Assembly: GCA_018398815.1 (NCBI GenBank) | Contig: CM031622.1 | Span: 18,524,691-18,567,190, forward strand | Origin: Conus ventricosus | Taxonomy: Eukaryota; Mollusca; Gastropoda; Neogastropoda; Conidae | DNA length: 42,500 nucleotides | Direction: 5' to 3' | In this document: positions 32,400-42,500 of the stretch, piece after piece | Position numbering within the stretch: the stretch's first letter is position 1 | Layout: the number at the start of each line of letters is the position of its first letter | Notes under the pieces: generated by a model | Databases searched by the model: none | The model's input: the letters and a program-made list of their open reading frames with translations, nothing else | Told to the model about the DNA's origin: nothing | Position numbers and translations under genes: made by a program

Positions 32400-32900
32400 G
32401 ATGGGTTTGGGGGCCACGGAGTCTGCCCTGTCTATGCCAAAAACACAGTCATATACTTGAACTGTCAGATCAGTTTTAGACAAACGCCTGAGTAACTCGC
32501 GCAGACTTTAAATATGTTCTTCCCAGATGCATGCATGTTTCCAAAATGCCCTCTCAATAATACTCCACGTTCTCCGTATCCTTCAGCATCTGTCTTATTT
32601 CTTTATTCATTGTTGCCCCAGTGCTCACCATCCCAGATAACGTCTTGCTATATTAGGAAAGTCTTCCCTGGGATAATCTTCTGGGTTAGTAAAAAGTCTG
32701 GTACTCTAAGCAGATATCAATGTTGAAGAAGCAATTATCTCCACTATTTTCCAAGTAACTCAACAGTGGGTATGAGTTCCGGATAAGACATTGTCAGTCT
32801 GTTCAGCTTTCCATAGTCCACACACATGCGGTTTTTACTATCTCCCCTCTTGGCAACCCCAACTGGAAAAGCGTTCGCGAATTCGGTGAGTTAGAAAACT
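32400..32900 (-). pseudogene. Ty3/Gypsy-type reverse-transcriptase remnant
   Basis: On the minus strand, about 32775-32875 reads GVAKRGDSKNRMCVDYGKLN, matching the pattern preceding and including the V-D-Y-R-K-L-N motif of Gypsy reverse transcriptases. After frame breaks, CFFNIDICLEYQ (about 32690-32725) fits the following strand with its catalytic Asp. Further on, FGIDRADSVAPKPINWLMHE at about 32385-32445 may also belong. Heavily decayed, with no LTRs seen nearby. Confidence 0.6.
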
Positions 32901-33534
32901 TCCAAATCGTTTATTTTACCTCTAGAGTTTTCTCTAGGACTGCACGGGTTTTGTTGTCTATGTATGTCGACAAGTGAATGAATGTCACCGGGGACACTTT
33001 GATAAATCGTCTTCAGCAAAACGCAAGCATGGTAATCTGACCAGTAAATGATACATTTACCAAGGCAACGACTTGCACTATTTGTAAACCCTAATATCCC
33101 ATTTTCTCCACTTAAAACGCATCGTTTAGCGGGTGAATACTAGCGTAGACTAGTCAACACATAACGACCACTAACTGAAGACAGTGAACACTAAAATTTT
33201 CCCTGATTTGGAAAATGTTCACCACACATTTTTTGGTGAATTTGCAACACAGAGCAAAAATTGCTTCATACAGTATTCTGCGTAATCAGATAGCTAGACA
33301 GAAGGTAATGCATGTGCCACATTAACTAGGCATATTTCTAGGCAGAGGAGAATGGACTTACCTAAGCATACTGTGGTTGAGCTGCTGGTCAGGTCAGAAA
33401 ACATTTACATGCATCATGTGGTCAGTGTCATGTATAGCGGTGACATCGCGCACCAAATACCGTGTGATCATCATGCTGAAGTAGAGAGAATATGTCTCGT
33501 AAGTTTCTACCTACTCAGTCATCAAGCTGCAAGA

Positions 33535-34265
33535 CAGTGAGGAGAATTACTTGTCACAAATCCTGTATTCAAGATAATGGCCAAGATAAGTACAGTATAC
33601 CACAGTTCCTGTGACACAGTTGACAGGCCAAGAGCAGAAAATGATCTAAGACAACATACGTCACCCATTCTGGGTTCAAGGTGACAAACAGAGAAGAAAT
33701 ATTTACTGTATATCGTGTGCTCAAGATACTAAGAATCCTACCATCCCTTCTGAGATAAGGTTTATAGAGAAGAAAATAGATACCAAATATCCTGTGTTCA
33801 AGATACTAAAGCTCGTAATTCTATCTTGAGATTAATCAAATAGAGAAGAAAATGTGTACCATATATCATATACTGAAGATACTGAGGCACGTACCATCTA
33901 TCCTGAGATCAAGTTGGTAAAAAAAGAAAATTTGTATTACATACCCTGTGCACAGAATGATGACCAGTGTAAGAAGACACTATCACATCCCATGCATGTG
34001 ATTCTGTCGCCAGATAAAGAAATAAACACTTATCACATGCCGTGTGCTCAAACTATCGGCGGAGGAAGCAAGATAGATACAGCATATCCTGTTATCGAAT
34101 GCTGGACAGAGGAGAAAATATTTGCCACATGTCCTGTGCTCAGGATAATGGCAAAAGTAAGAAGACACTCAGAACACATCCTGCTGTCAAAATGCAACTC
34201 AGAGAAGAAGATACTTACGACATATATTGTGCTCAACATAAGAGCCATTGTCACAGACTGCATTA
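33535..34265. repeat. Degenerate tandem array, units of about 72-96 bp
   Basis: A consensus-like word, agagaagaaaatat-n-tacc-acatatcctgtgctcaagat, recurs with many changes at about 33692, 33770, 33842, 33917, 34013, 34107 and 34200. Spacing goes from 72-78 bp in the first units to 93-96 bp in the last. It ends just before transporter exon 2. Confidence 0.7.
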
Positions 34266-34304
34266 CATAGGTGCCAGAACTGAACGGAAAACAAACGCAC
34301 TTAC

Positions 34305-34522
34305 CTCATACATTGAAGCTGAATGGTTGGACTCTTCAGTACCAGGACACTCCCCACTGACGTCACTGTCATTGTTGCTGAGAGCATCGTTCGCCAATGC
34401 AGAGGAGTTGACCATGGCCACCAAAGCCACGCTCAGACAGGATCGCTGACAGTAAGAATTGACCATGGCCAGAAAGGCCAGAACAGAGAATATGTAGCGT
34501 GTTGGTACGTCCACACGTCTGT
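34305..34522 (-). CDS. SLC17 (sialin-like) transporter, exon 2
   Basis: 218 nt, phase 1 start, phase 0 end. Acceptor ctgccttttcccacag has a clear pyrimidine tract and donor gag/gtaagt is consensus. It encodes RRVDVPTRYIFSVLAFLAMV and SYCQRSCLSVALVAMVNSSA, the first membrane helix with the L-S-V-A-L-V-A-M-V pattern of SLC17 proteins. A luminal loop follows with potential N-glycosylation sites (NDSD, NHSA). Together with exon 1 (76 nt) it totals 294 nt, exactly 98 codons. Confidence 0.9.
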
Positions 34523-34810
34523 CTGTGGGAAAAGGCAGATTTATCAGCTCACTCTGAGGGAAACGGGCAGTTTGGTAGCTCAAAATAAAACTTGGAGATC
34601 GCAAGCCAACGTTCAGTCAATTCAGTTGATGTCGTTTATGGCCCGCCATAAGGGCTGTCACAACGCTAACACGATTCCATATCCCCATGCCATGCTTTTG
34701 TTTCCTTCACAGCTGGTTGCAGATGGAGGTGGTGAAAGAAGGGGGGGTGAAGGGAAGGGAGAAGGGCAGGGGGTAACATCGAAATAACGGCAAACGATAA
34801 TAATATTCCA

Positions 34811-35141
34811 ATGCACATAATTATATTACATTTCAGGTCTCTCTCAGCTCGATTCGTCCCAAAAAGCCCAGTTTGTGTTTCTTTTGTCTTTGCCTATGAT
34901 GATGATGATGATGATGATGATGATAATAATAATAATAATAATGATGATAATGATAATAATAATAATGATAATAATAAAAACAACAATAATAATATTGATA
35001 GTAATAACAACAACAATACTAATGATGATAATAATAACAACAAGAAAACAACAACAAAAATGATAATGATGATAATATAGCAATAATATAATAATGATAA
35101 TAACAACAACAATAACAATCTTCATCATCATCATCATCATT
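34811..35141. repeat. (GAT)n / (AAT)n / (AAC)n compound microsatellite
   Basis: Trinucleotide repeats from about 34898 to 35141, ending in CATCAT. Low-complexity open frames over it are artefacts. Confidence 0.93.
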
Positions 35142-35784
35142 CATTGTCATCATCATCTCACGTCCGAGTTGTTTTCGTTTAGATTTCGGTGAAATGTTGG
35201 GTGCAATGACCAAGCGGGAAATAAAGTTTCTAAATAACATGACAGTAAAATGTATCAAGCACTAAATTAATTCTAAAATCGAAAGTCTGTATCAGACGGT
35301 TTTCACGATTCCAGTGTATGAGGAGAGCACTGTGAAACAACTGTTTCTGTCACAATGAGTTGCTTCATTGTCCTCAACATCAGTTGATCTTTCACAACAA
35401 CCATGAGCGCTTTTCAATCAGGAAAACGGCCAGTGATCAAAGCTAAACGAGCAACTACCGACATATCCGATCTCTGAGGCGAATCGATCGTATGACGAGA
35501 AAAACGTTTTTCAAACTGTTCGACACAGTGGTACAGACGACACTTTCATACACTTGAGAAATCTATTGACCGTTGCAGGTCAGTAGTCAGGTAGAAAATA
35601 TCCATCTGTATGCCTGCAAAAGTTTTCGAATGTGCCTGTGCGCACATCATCACACATGATCTACAATGAACTGGGACGGTGCCCCCTTCAAGTGAACTGC
35701 TATATGAGTGCTGTGAAATACTGATTGTGTATCATGAAAATGGGCACAGATCGCCCTATCCAAGCAAACTTACGTGCTACTAAA
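35142..35784. other. Intron 1 sequence, nothing recognised
   Basis: No exon, mobile-element protein or repeat that I can support. Confidence 0.45.
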
Positions 35785-35935
35785 TAAGCTGGATAACTAA
35801 GGGAGTCCGCATCAAACTCAACTCTGGGTAGGAGCCGGTCGGGGCAGAAAAACCCACATGACCCTGATGGGATTCGAACCCACGACCTCCCAGCCGGGAG
35901 TCCGCGACGCTAACCACTTCGCCACGGGGCTGTTC
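35785..35935 (-). mobile_element. tRNA-derived SINE (copy 1)
   Basis: The minus strand starts with a tRNA-like head. A-box-like TGGCGAAGTGGTTAG lies at 35910-35924 and a perfect B box, GGTTCGAATCC, at 35870-35880. No acceptor stem closes, so it is not a tRNA gene. After the head comes a body with GCTCCTACCCAGAGTT (35820-35835), which is shared with the SINE at 37700. Confidence 0.75.
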
Positions 35936-36506
35936 ATCTATGCATGTACTTACGTCTCTTCCAAAGGCTTACCTTACTATACCTCTTTTGATGTTGCAAC
36001 GGGTATAATTAAACTGTAGGAACGTCTTTTTGAAGGAATGCTTGAGTTAGATGACGTGTATTGATTTCTGTGTGGTAGATCTTCAAAGAGTGAACCAGAA
36101 GGGTTTCGTCTTTGTATTTCATACCTTCTGTCCCATTTTTCTTACTTCCTCTCTTTCTCATTTGTGTTTCCCATACTATTTTCTTTCAGTGTCGTTGTAA
36201 ACATATACATGTAATAAAAAAAAAAAAATTGAAAAGGCAGGTGAAAGTTCTATTAGTTTCTGTTCTATATTTTGTATTATATATATGAATGTTTCATTAC
36301 TCGAAATCATTTTTTGACAGGGGGGTAAACAGCCTTGAAATAGGCTTGCAGTGCACTAACTATACTAAACGTGCAAGTGAAGACTGCTCACGATTTTCAG
36401 GATATCTGTCACACTGCAACGATCTACAGCGTATACGCATTTGAACTTTGAGGGATGCTCACATGCCCTTACCCTCTCCGGGTACACGCCCACACTTATA
36501 CGTACA

Positions 36507-36508
<2 letters not shown>

Positions 36509-36540
<32 letters not shown>

Positions 36541-36566
36541 TGAACGGATGGAAGAAGTAAACAACT

Positions 36567-36633
<67 letters not shown>

Positions 36634-36667
36634 AGAAGAACGGATGGAAGAAGAAGTAAACAACTTG

Positions 36668-36749
<82 letters not shown>

Positions 36750-36770
36750 AGAACGGATGGAAGAAGTAAA
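36509..36770. repeat. (GA)n with three embedded copies of a 25-bp unit
   Basis: GA tracts alternate with gaacggatggaagaagtaaa (followed by caac-t-tggag) at about 36541, 36638 and 36752. The last copy lies about 10-40 bp inside intron 1 from the exon 1 donor. Confidence 0.92.
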
Positions 36771-36792
36771 CAACGTGGAGACAGGTGCCAAC

Positions 36793-36868
36793 CTGGCCAA
36801 TTTGACGATCCACTGTCAACCTTTTCATCCAGCAGTGGCACATTTTCGTTTGGACCTCCCGCTTCCAT
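36793..36868 (-). CDS. SLC17 (sialin-like) transporter, exon 1 with start codon
   Basis: 76 nt, 25 codons plus one base: MEAGGPNENVPLLDEKVDSG and five more residues. The join to exon 2 keeps the frame (phase 1). The cytosolic N-terminus contains ENVPLL (residues 8-13), an acidic dileucine pattern [DE]-x3-L-[LI], which in vertebrate sialin-type proteins sorts the carrier to lysosomes. Donor cag/gttggc is weaker than the others. The remaining exons (from the fifth membrane helix on) are not in view. Family function: proton- or sodium-coupled transport of organic anions; substrate cannot be told from this part. Confidence 0.8.
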
Positions 36869-37254
36869 CGTCAGCGCTCAATCTATCGTCACTGCTAAAT
36901 ATGCAGAGGTCCATAAAACAGCAGGAATTAATGGTAGTGGTGCAAAACGGTATACAAGTATCTCGCAGAGGAGCCAATAACAAATATGGACATTATCAAT
37001 AACAATCCATGAACTTTAATATATATGATACATGGATAAAGGCTTTACATTATCAGAAATCATTTTCTTGAAAGATCTTTTTCCCTTAAAGACTGTATTT
37101 ATCTGGTTTGAATCCAAGGTTAAGTCGACGATGATAAAAAGTGTCTGGAAACGAAGTTTTTGAACGTTGTTGATAATTGCTGTCTCTTGTCTTCTACATA
37201 TGTCGGGCTAGACGATTTGCCCAATTATCCAGACTGCCTGGTAATTACTATCCG
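36869..37254. other. Upstream region of the transporter gene
   Basis: Candidate promoter and 5' untranslated region by position only. I see no clear TATA box or CpG island. Confidence 0.35.
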
Positions 37255-37636
37255 CCAATAGCGCTGCTCACCTGCTGCATGCCAATAGCGCTGCTCACCT
37301 GCTGCATGCCAATAGCGCTGCTCACCTGCTGCATGCCAATATCACTGCTCACCTGCTGCATGCCAATAGCGCTGTTCACCTGCTGCATGCCAATAGCGCT
37401 GCTCACCTGCTGCATGCCAATAGCTCTGCTCACCTGCTGCATGCCAATAGCGCTGCTCACCTGCTGGCAATAGCGCTGTACTGCTGCATGCATAGCGCTG
37501 CACTGCTGCATGCCAATAGCGCTGCTCACCTGCTGCATGCCAATAGCGCTGCTCACCTGCTGCATGCCAATAGCGCTGCTCACCTGCTGCATGCCAATAG
37601 CGCTGCTCACCTGCTGCATGCGCTGCTCACTGTGCA
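37255..37636. repeat. 27-bp minisatellite, about 14 copies
   Basis: Unit ccaatagcgctgctcacctg plus ctgcatg. Eight nearly identical units, then two shortened ones (37468-37510), then four more and a partial. Because 27 is divisible by three, both strands stay open through it, giving repeating nine-residue peptides; I do not regard these as genes. Confidence 0.95.
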
Positions 37637-37699
37637 TGAGAACATCTCTAAAAACGAATGAGAAGTGGGAGCCATGGTCAGTGATGAAACTTAAACAAT

Positions 37700-37935
37700 C
37701 CGCTGTCGTAGCACAGTGGTTAGAGTCGCTCATTTCGGACTGGGAGGGCGGGTTTGATTCCCATCACTTTGTGGGATTCTTCTTTTTTAGCCCTGACCAG
37801 CTCTACCCAGAGTTCATTTCACTATGGCCCAAACGGGAAGACTGGAACCACACAGTCGAGTTTCGTCCACTGAATGGATGCGCCTCTCAGAGCGCTGCTC
37901 AAATTTCCTGCCCAACCCTACACGTGTCTGTACCT
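37700..37935 (+). mobile_element. tRNA-derived SINE (copy 2)
   Basis: tRNA-like head with A-box-like TAGCACAGTGGTTAG from 37709 and B-box-like GGTTTGATTCC at 37751-37761. The body contains GACCAGCTCTACCCAGAGTT at about 37795-37814, shared with copy 1, and a longer 3' part. It lies about 60 bp after the 27-bp minisatellite. Confidence 0.75.
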
Positions 37936-38599
37936 CTAAAGCCTAGCTGATGCCAGAAAATGTTAATGAATTTCTTTACCCCTAGAGTGAATTAAGATTA
38001 ATACATTTCGTTATATGAAACTACATGATAATAACATTAGATGAATAAGCAACTTGTTGAACAGATTACTAAATGAATTTAGACATAATAATGATAATCA
38101 AAGACTGAAGCACTGAGAAGAAGAAAAGTCACCAGATTTCAACTACTTCAATAAATACAGCATGATCTCAACAGTCGCGTACAAATCTAAAGCACATGTT
38201 CAACCATTTCAGTACATATAACACGACCTCAGCAGTTCAGTACAAAATTGAAGCATTAAAGGAAACAGGGGGAACTATAAAAGGGGCAGGGGTGGGGGAT
38301 GAAACGAATTCTTTACTAAGTGTACCCTTAGTTATGTTTATCACAAGCTACAAAGAATATCCCCCACCGACACACTCACTACCACCACCACCCCTTGCAC
38401 CTCCACCCTTCCATACACATGCCTTGTAAATAAACGAAAAAAAAACAGCAACAAAAAACAATGCCAGGTAATAATGAATATCACAGACTGTGTATTTCCG
38501 AGAACATATGTACGAACAGTTGCATCTGTGACCTAGGGCCTGTATGGTATTCATGTGTCAAAGGGAAAAGGGTCATGTATACACCTTGAGGAGGACTCT
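37936..38599. other. Upstream host DNA, nothing recognised
   Basis: No gene or mobile element seen. A CCACCA-type pyrimidine/purine-skewed patch lies at 38361-38420. Confidence 0.4.
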
Positions 38600-38617
38600 G
38601 TGTGTGTGTGCGCGCGC

Positions 38618-38672
<55 letters not shown>

Positions 38673-38813
38673 CATATATTATATTATAATTACTGAAGAA
38701 TTGTTAGCCTGCACTTGTCCCCCCCCCCCCCACACACACACACTACTTAATTGTTCAGCATTATACATACACACATATATATATAGTGTGTGTGTGTGTG
38801 TGTGTGTGTTGTG

Positions 38814-38845
<32 letters not shown>

Positions 38846-38880
38846 TGCGTGTGTGTGCGTGTGTTCGTGTGTGTGTTCAT
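38600..38880. repeat. (GT)n/(GC)n microsatellites around a short dispersed repeat
   Basis: GT/GC at 38600-38669 and GT from 38787 to about 38880. Between them lies one copy of the dispersed repeat described at 38686-38766. Confidence 0.93.
38686..38766 (+). repeat. Short dispersed repeat, copy 1 of an inverted pair
   Basis: Contains gaagaattgttagcctgcac and ends attgttcagcattata. A 24-bp core at 38695-38718 is perfectly repeated in reverse complement at 39704-39727, and the flanking 15-20 bp also match. Confidence 0.85.
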
Positions 38881-39149
38881 TCTTATGTACATCTCTTCTT
38901 ATGTACCTTCTAGTAAACAGAATCCTTAGAAATGCCGTTATGTTATGTACTGATACATCCCTATTAATACTGCTTCACACATGCATGTAAAAATGTTCAC
39001 CGGCACGTGCATTGCATACTTGCATGTGCATACACATGCACAGGTGTGAGCAGGCATACACATGTTTGCTTGCATACACACATGCGCACACACTCGCGTA
39101 CATATGCATGCACAAGCATCCTGTCCCTGCTTCCAGCACACACCCCCCC

Positions 39150-39219
39150 TTCAGCCTCCAAACACACAGACACACGCGCGCGCGCACGCGCACGTACGCA
39201 TGCACCCACGCACACACAA

Positions 39220-39274
<55 letters not shown>

Positions 39275-39275
39275 A
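39150..39275. repeat. (CA)n microsatellite
   Basis: CA/CG-alternating from about 39163, pure CA from 39227 to 39272. Confidence 0.93.
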
Positions 39276-39584
39276 ACACAGAGAATAGTCGAGCAGAGTA
39301 AGTTAACTTGATATTCAGTGTCTGGCCAGACCGCTGCATTAATAGACAGGTCAGACATCCATTCACCTGTAAACTTGTTTGAATAATTAACCATGAAACG
39401 CATTAACTCCTCGTCGGTGATTCGCCTGAAAAGGGCTTTCATTGTGTATGGATACTCATATTTTTTCAGAGTCTCTAATTTTTAAAGTTTAATTGACTCA
39501 CTCCAACAAAAATGCAAGGTGTAACGCCCTTGAAATAGCGTAAAATATTTACTTTTTAGAAACTTCAAGACCCACTTGGAAAAG

Positions 39585-39589
<5 letters not shown>

Positions 39590-39673
<84 letters not shown>
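39590..39673. repeat. (CT)n followed by (TA)n microsatellite
   Basis: CT at 39590-39640, then TA to 39673, directly next to the second copy of the dispersed repeat. Confidence 0.95.
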
Positions 39674-39678
<5 letters not shown>

Positions 39679-39738
39679 CTGAACAATTATGTAGTGGGGG
39701 AAAACAAGTGCAGGCTAACAATTCTTCAGTCATTATAG
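39673..39738 (-). repeat. Short dispersed repeat, copy 2 of an inverted pair
   Basis: Reverse complement of 38686-38766, lacking the CA insertion and long C run of that copy. Both copies lie with the same end (tgatgctgaacaat side) against an AT/TA dinucleotide repeat. Confidence 0.85.
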
Positions 39739-40380
39739 TAATGACTTAGCAAAGATTTGAACTTTAAGAAAACAAATATGAAGAAAATGGGGGGAATATA
39801 TTATAAATATGAGAAACCCTTCACTAGCTGCCTGAGGGAACCATCGTAATCCTTCTCAAAGGCAGATCTATTTGTATTGCCTGCTCCTAGGCCTTTCGTC
39901 TGCTGGATCAGACTCATCAGGGAGATACGGCTGATTATGTCTGCACTCCTGGTGTCAAATAGAGACACATCACAGTACATAATGCTGTGGTGTTCTCACC
40001 ACCAAGGGTTCAAAAAAGAATCCAACAGCACCCCAAAGCAGCCAGCGAAGGATAGTAAATGGAATACAATATATATGTAAGCTACCTGATATCTGCGTAT
40101 TCGCTTTCAATCGGTTTTGATGTAGGTTTCATTAAATTATAAGTTAGATAGCGTAAACACGGGAGATTTCAAGGGAAAAACAATATATGCAAGTCTTGCT
40201 ATGTATGCGCTAGATGTAAATTCCGTTCGTTTTTGAATGTCCAAAATATGTTAATGTGAAAACAAGTTTTGTTTTCCTAAAACGGCTTCCTACAAAGTCA
40301 GTGTTTGAATTTCCATGTGCCCGACAACTATTCTGAACATGACATGTGCAATCCCTTGGTTATTATCATCGTCGTCATCA
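39739..40380. other. Upstream host DNA, nothing recognised
   Basis: No coding exon or mobile element that I can support. Confidence 0.4.
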
Positions 40381-40840
40381 TAATCATCACTACTACTACT
40401 ACTACTACTACTATTACTACTCATACGACAACGACGACGACGACGATGACGACTACTACTACTACTACTACCACTACTACTACTGTCATTATTATCATCA
40501 TCATCACTACTACTACTACGACGACGACGACGACGACTACTACTACCACTACTATCATTATTATTATTGTTATCATCATCATCTACTACTACTACTACTA
40601 CTACTACTACTTTCTACTACTACTACTACTATCTTTACTATTAATGTTAGCATCATCATCACCATCATCATCATTATTCTTATCATTTGTTATTATTATC
40701 TATATTATTATTATTATCACTATTTTTATAATTCCTGTTATTCGTCTATTATCATTATCATTCTTCTTATTATAACTACTTTTGTTCTTGTAGTTTTTGT
40801 TGTGATGATGATGATTATGATGATGATGATGATGATGATG

Positions 40841-40877
<37 letters not shown>

Positions 40878-40890
40878 GTTACTTTAATAT
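40381..40890. repeat. Trinucleotide repeat block (ACT)n, (ACG)n, (ATC)n, (GAT)n
   Basis: ACT/ACG/ATT units from 40387 to about 40690, then a palindromic (GAT)n/(ATC)n block at 40803-40876 in which gatgatgatg turns into atcatcatc and so can form a hairpin. Confidence 0.93.
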
Positions 40891-41724
40891 CATCATTATC
40901 ATTTTCACATGCAAATAAAACTAGCTCGTTTCTGGTTTTAGCTGATTAGGGAGTAATCATGAGAGTAGACAGCGAGAGTTTTAGTGACGTGCTGGTGAGA
41001 ATGACATGTGCACACAATCATCTCAGACAGCAGAACTCACCTCACTTTTTGCTGATGAACCAGACCTACACCACCATCCTACAGCGGATTTTATTTCATA
41101 AATGTCTTTGTTCTTAAGCTGGCCGGCCGTCAAGGCATTTGCATATCATCTTTGCACTTGTTTGATCCGATCCCTTCACTCCTCCATCACTCTGCCTCCC
41201 CCTCCCCCCTGCCTTCACCACTCACATTTCCACCTCTCCTCTCCCCTTCACTTACCTCCCCTCTTCCCTTCCAGTCCCTGCTCCCATCCCTCGTCCTTTT
41301 CATCTTTCTAGCCGTAACTGCATAGAGCAGATCATAATCAATAAACTACAGTTGTCATGTGATAGCTCACGGTACGTGAGCTACATAGTTGCCAGCGGTA
41401 GTTTCGTTTCGTTAGCTGTAGCTCGAAGACCAGTGCCCTATTTCATTGCATAAGATTAGCATCAGGTCTCACTGGGAGTGAAAAGCATGAATATAAACTA
41501 GTGCCTCAAGCGAGTGATTAACAAGCCACGTGGACGGACGAGCTGAGACAGACTGCGGACGTAGTCACACTGGCTACAAAATGTGAAGAGACTTAACATG
41601 AGCGAAGTGTTTCGTATGAAGGGGCCTTAGAAACATGCCATCCAGCCGTTCATCCACTCTGTCAGTATTTAGTCCACGTCTTTTTCCTTTCCAGTTGATA
41701 ACTGTGAGGAGAGTTGGAGTGGGT
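40891..41724. other. Upstream host DNA, nothing recognised
   Basis: A pyrimidine-rich patch (ctccatcactctgcctcccc) lies at about 41180-41300. No gene seen. Confidence 0.4.
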
Positions 41725-42175
41725 CGGTATGTCCTTTGGGGGGAGGGACTGGGAGTATTTTCTTTAATAGGGTGATGTCCTTTGGGGGGAGGGACTGGGA
41801 GTATTTTCTTTAATAGGGTGATGTTAAGGGGGAGGGACTGGGAGTATTTTCTTTAATAGGGTGATGTTAAGGGGGAGGGACTGGGAGTATTTTCTTTAAT
41901 AGGGTGATGTTAAGGGGGAGGGACTGGGAGTATTTTCTTTAATAGGGTGATGTTAAGGGGGAGGGACTGGGAGTATTTTCTTTAATAGGGTGATGTCCTT
42001 TGGGGGGAGGGACTGGGAGTATTTTCTTTAATAGGGTGATGTCCTTTGGGGGAGGGACTGGGAGTATTTTCTTTAATAGGGTGATGTCCTTTGGGGGAGG
42101 GACTGGGAGTATTTTCTTTAATAGGGTGATGTTAAGGGGGAGGGACTGGGAGTATTTTCTTTAATAGGGTGATGT
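41725..42175. repeat. Minisatellite with two unit types (46 and 43 bp), about ten copies
   Basis: All units share gagggactgggagtatttt and ctttaatagggtgat. Type A begins gtcctttgggg, type B begins gttaaggggg. Reading left to right the order is A A B B B B A A A B, at about 41730, 41776, 41822, 41865, 41908, 41951, 41994, 42040, 42085 and 42130. Confidence 0.92.
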
Positions 42176-42500
42176 TAAAATTTCACATCCACTCTCTCAC
42201 TTACTAGTTATGGGAAAAAGCAACTTTCCGGTATTAGTCATCGAAAGAAATTTGTATTTTTCGGGACTGTTAAAACTGTTCAAGAGTGGCTCGGGAATAA
42301 TTTTCCTTTCGCTGCACTTGTAGCTTTGAAAGACAGAAGTAAAGAGAGATTCAAACATTCAATACTGATCGATTAACAAAGAACTGACAGCAGTTAAGTG
42401 TGCTTTCACACATCAACTTTACTTGCCTTCACAAGGGTGAAATATTCAAATCAATTTCACAAAGTCAGTTCAGGCTGAGTTTTGGGTTCCCACTGTTTCA
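42176..42500. other. Right end of the window, nothing recognised
   Basis: No gene, exon or repeat that I can support. Confidence 0.4.

Noticed and set aside
35862..35935. tRNA gene
   Set aside because: A and B boxes are present but no acceptor stem pairs and a SINE body follows.
37248..37950. Open frames of 98-161 codons on both strands
   Set aside because: Produced by the 27-bp minisatellite, whose unit length keeps all frames open.
40305..40918. Frames of 156 and 190 codons rich in Tyr or Thr
   Set aside because: Translations of trinucleotide repeats.

Overview
The window reads as a piece of an animal nuclear genome, most likely a mollusc or another lophotrochozoan. The reasons are a spliced SLC17-type transporter gene, abundant long dinucleotide repeats, tRNA-derived SINEs, non-LTR retrotransposon fragments, a Tc1-like transposon and a complete-length Polinton/Maverick. 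The species assignment is inference.

Region 1 (1-958) is flanking DNA with short direct and inverted repeats and no gene that I recognise. Region 2 (about 959-21764) is a 20.8-kb Polinton bounded by about 130-bp terminal inverted repeats whose outer 100 bp are themselves hairpins. It carries a packaging ATPase, two small structural-type proteins, a divergently transcribed pair of membrane-anchored proteins, a double jelly-roll major capsid protein, a protein-primed family B DNA polymerase, a retroviral-type integrase with chromodomain-like tail, and a cluster of small membrane and cysteine-rich proteins. The genes lie in compact divergent and convergent pairs. Nearly all genes longer than about 300 codons are interrupted by frameshifts, so the copy looks dead or was assembled with indel errors.

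Inside the polymerase gene sits a second element: a 5.84-kb LTR retrotransposon (8967-14809, minus orientation) with 1.7-kb LTRs, a 4-bp target duplication, a primer-binding site and a purine tract. Its 2.4-kb interior has gag and no pol. Where pol should be it carries a C2H2 zinc-finger segment that resembles the last fingers of the animal ZXD family. This looks like a host gene captured by a gag-only retroelement and is the most unusual object in the window.

Region 3 (21765-42500) is host DNA. Four exons of a sialin-like SLC17 transporter run on the minus strand (36868 to 23547) with matching intron phases and consensus splice sites. Introns hold a LINE interrupted by a Tc1-like element, a second LINE 3' end lying in a CT repeat, a Ty3/Gypsy reverse-transcriptase remnant, a degenerate tandem array, and many microsatellites. 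The remaining exons of the transporter are not visible between exon 4 and the Polinton, so the Polinton may lie in a downstream intron of this gene. Upstream of exon 1 (36869-42500) there are two minisatellites, a SINE, a short inverted-repeat element and simple repeats.

The transporter exon 3 contains a single-base frame break although splice phases require an intact frame. That is a warning that some of the breaks in the mobile elements may be sequencing indels.
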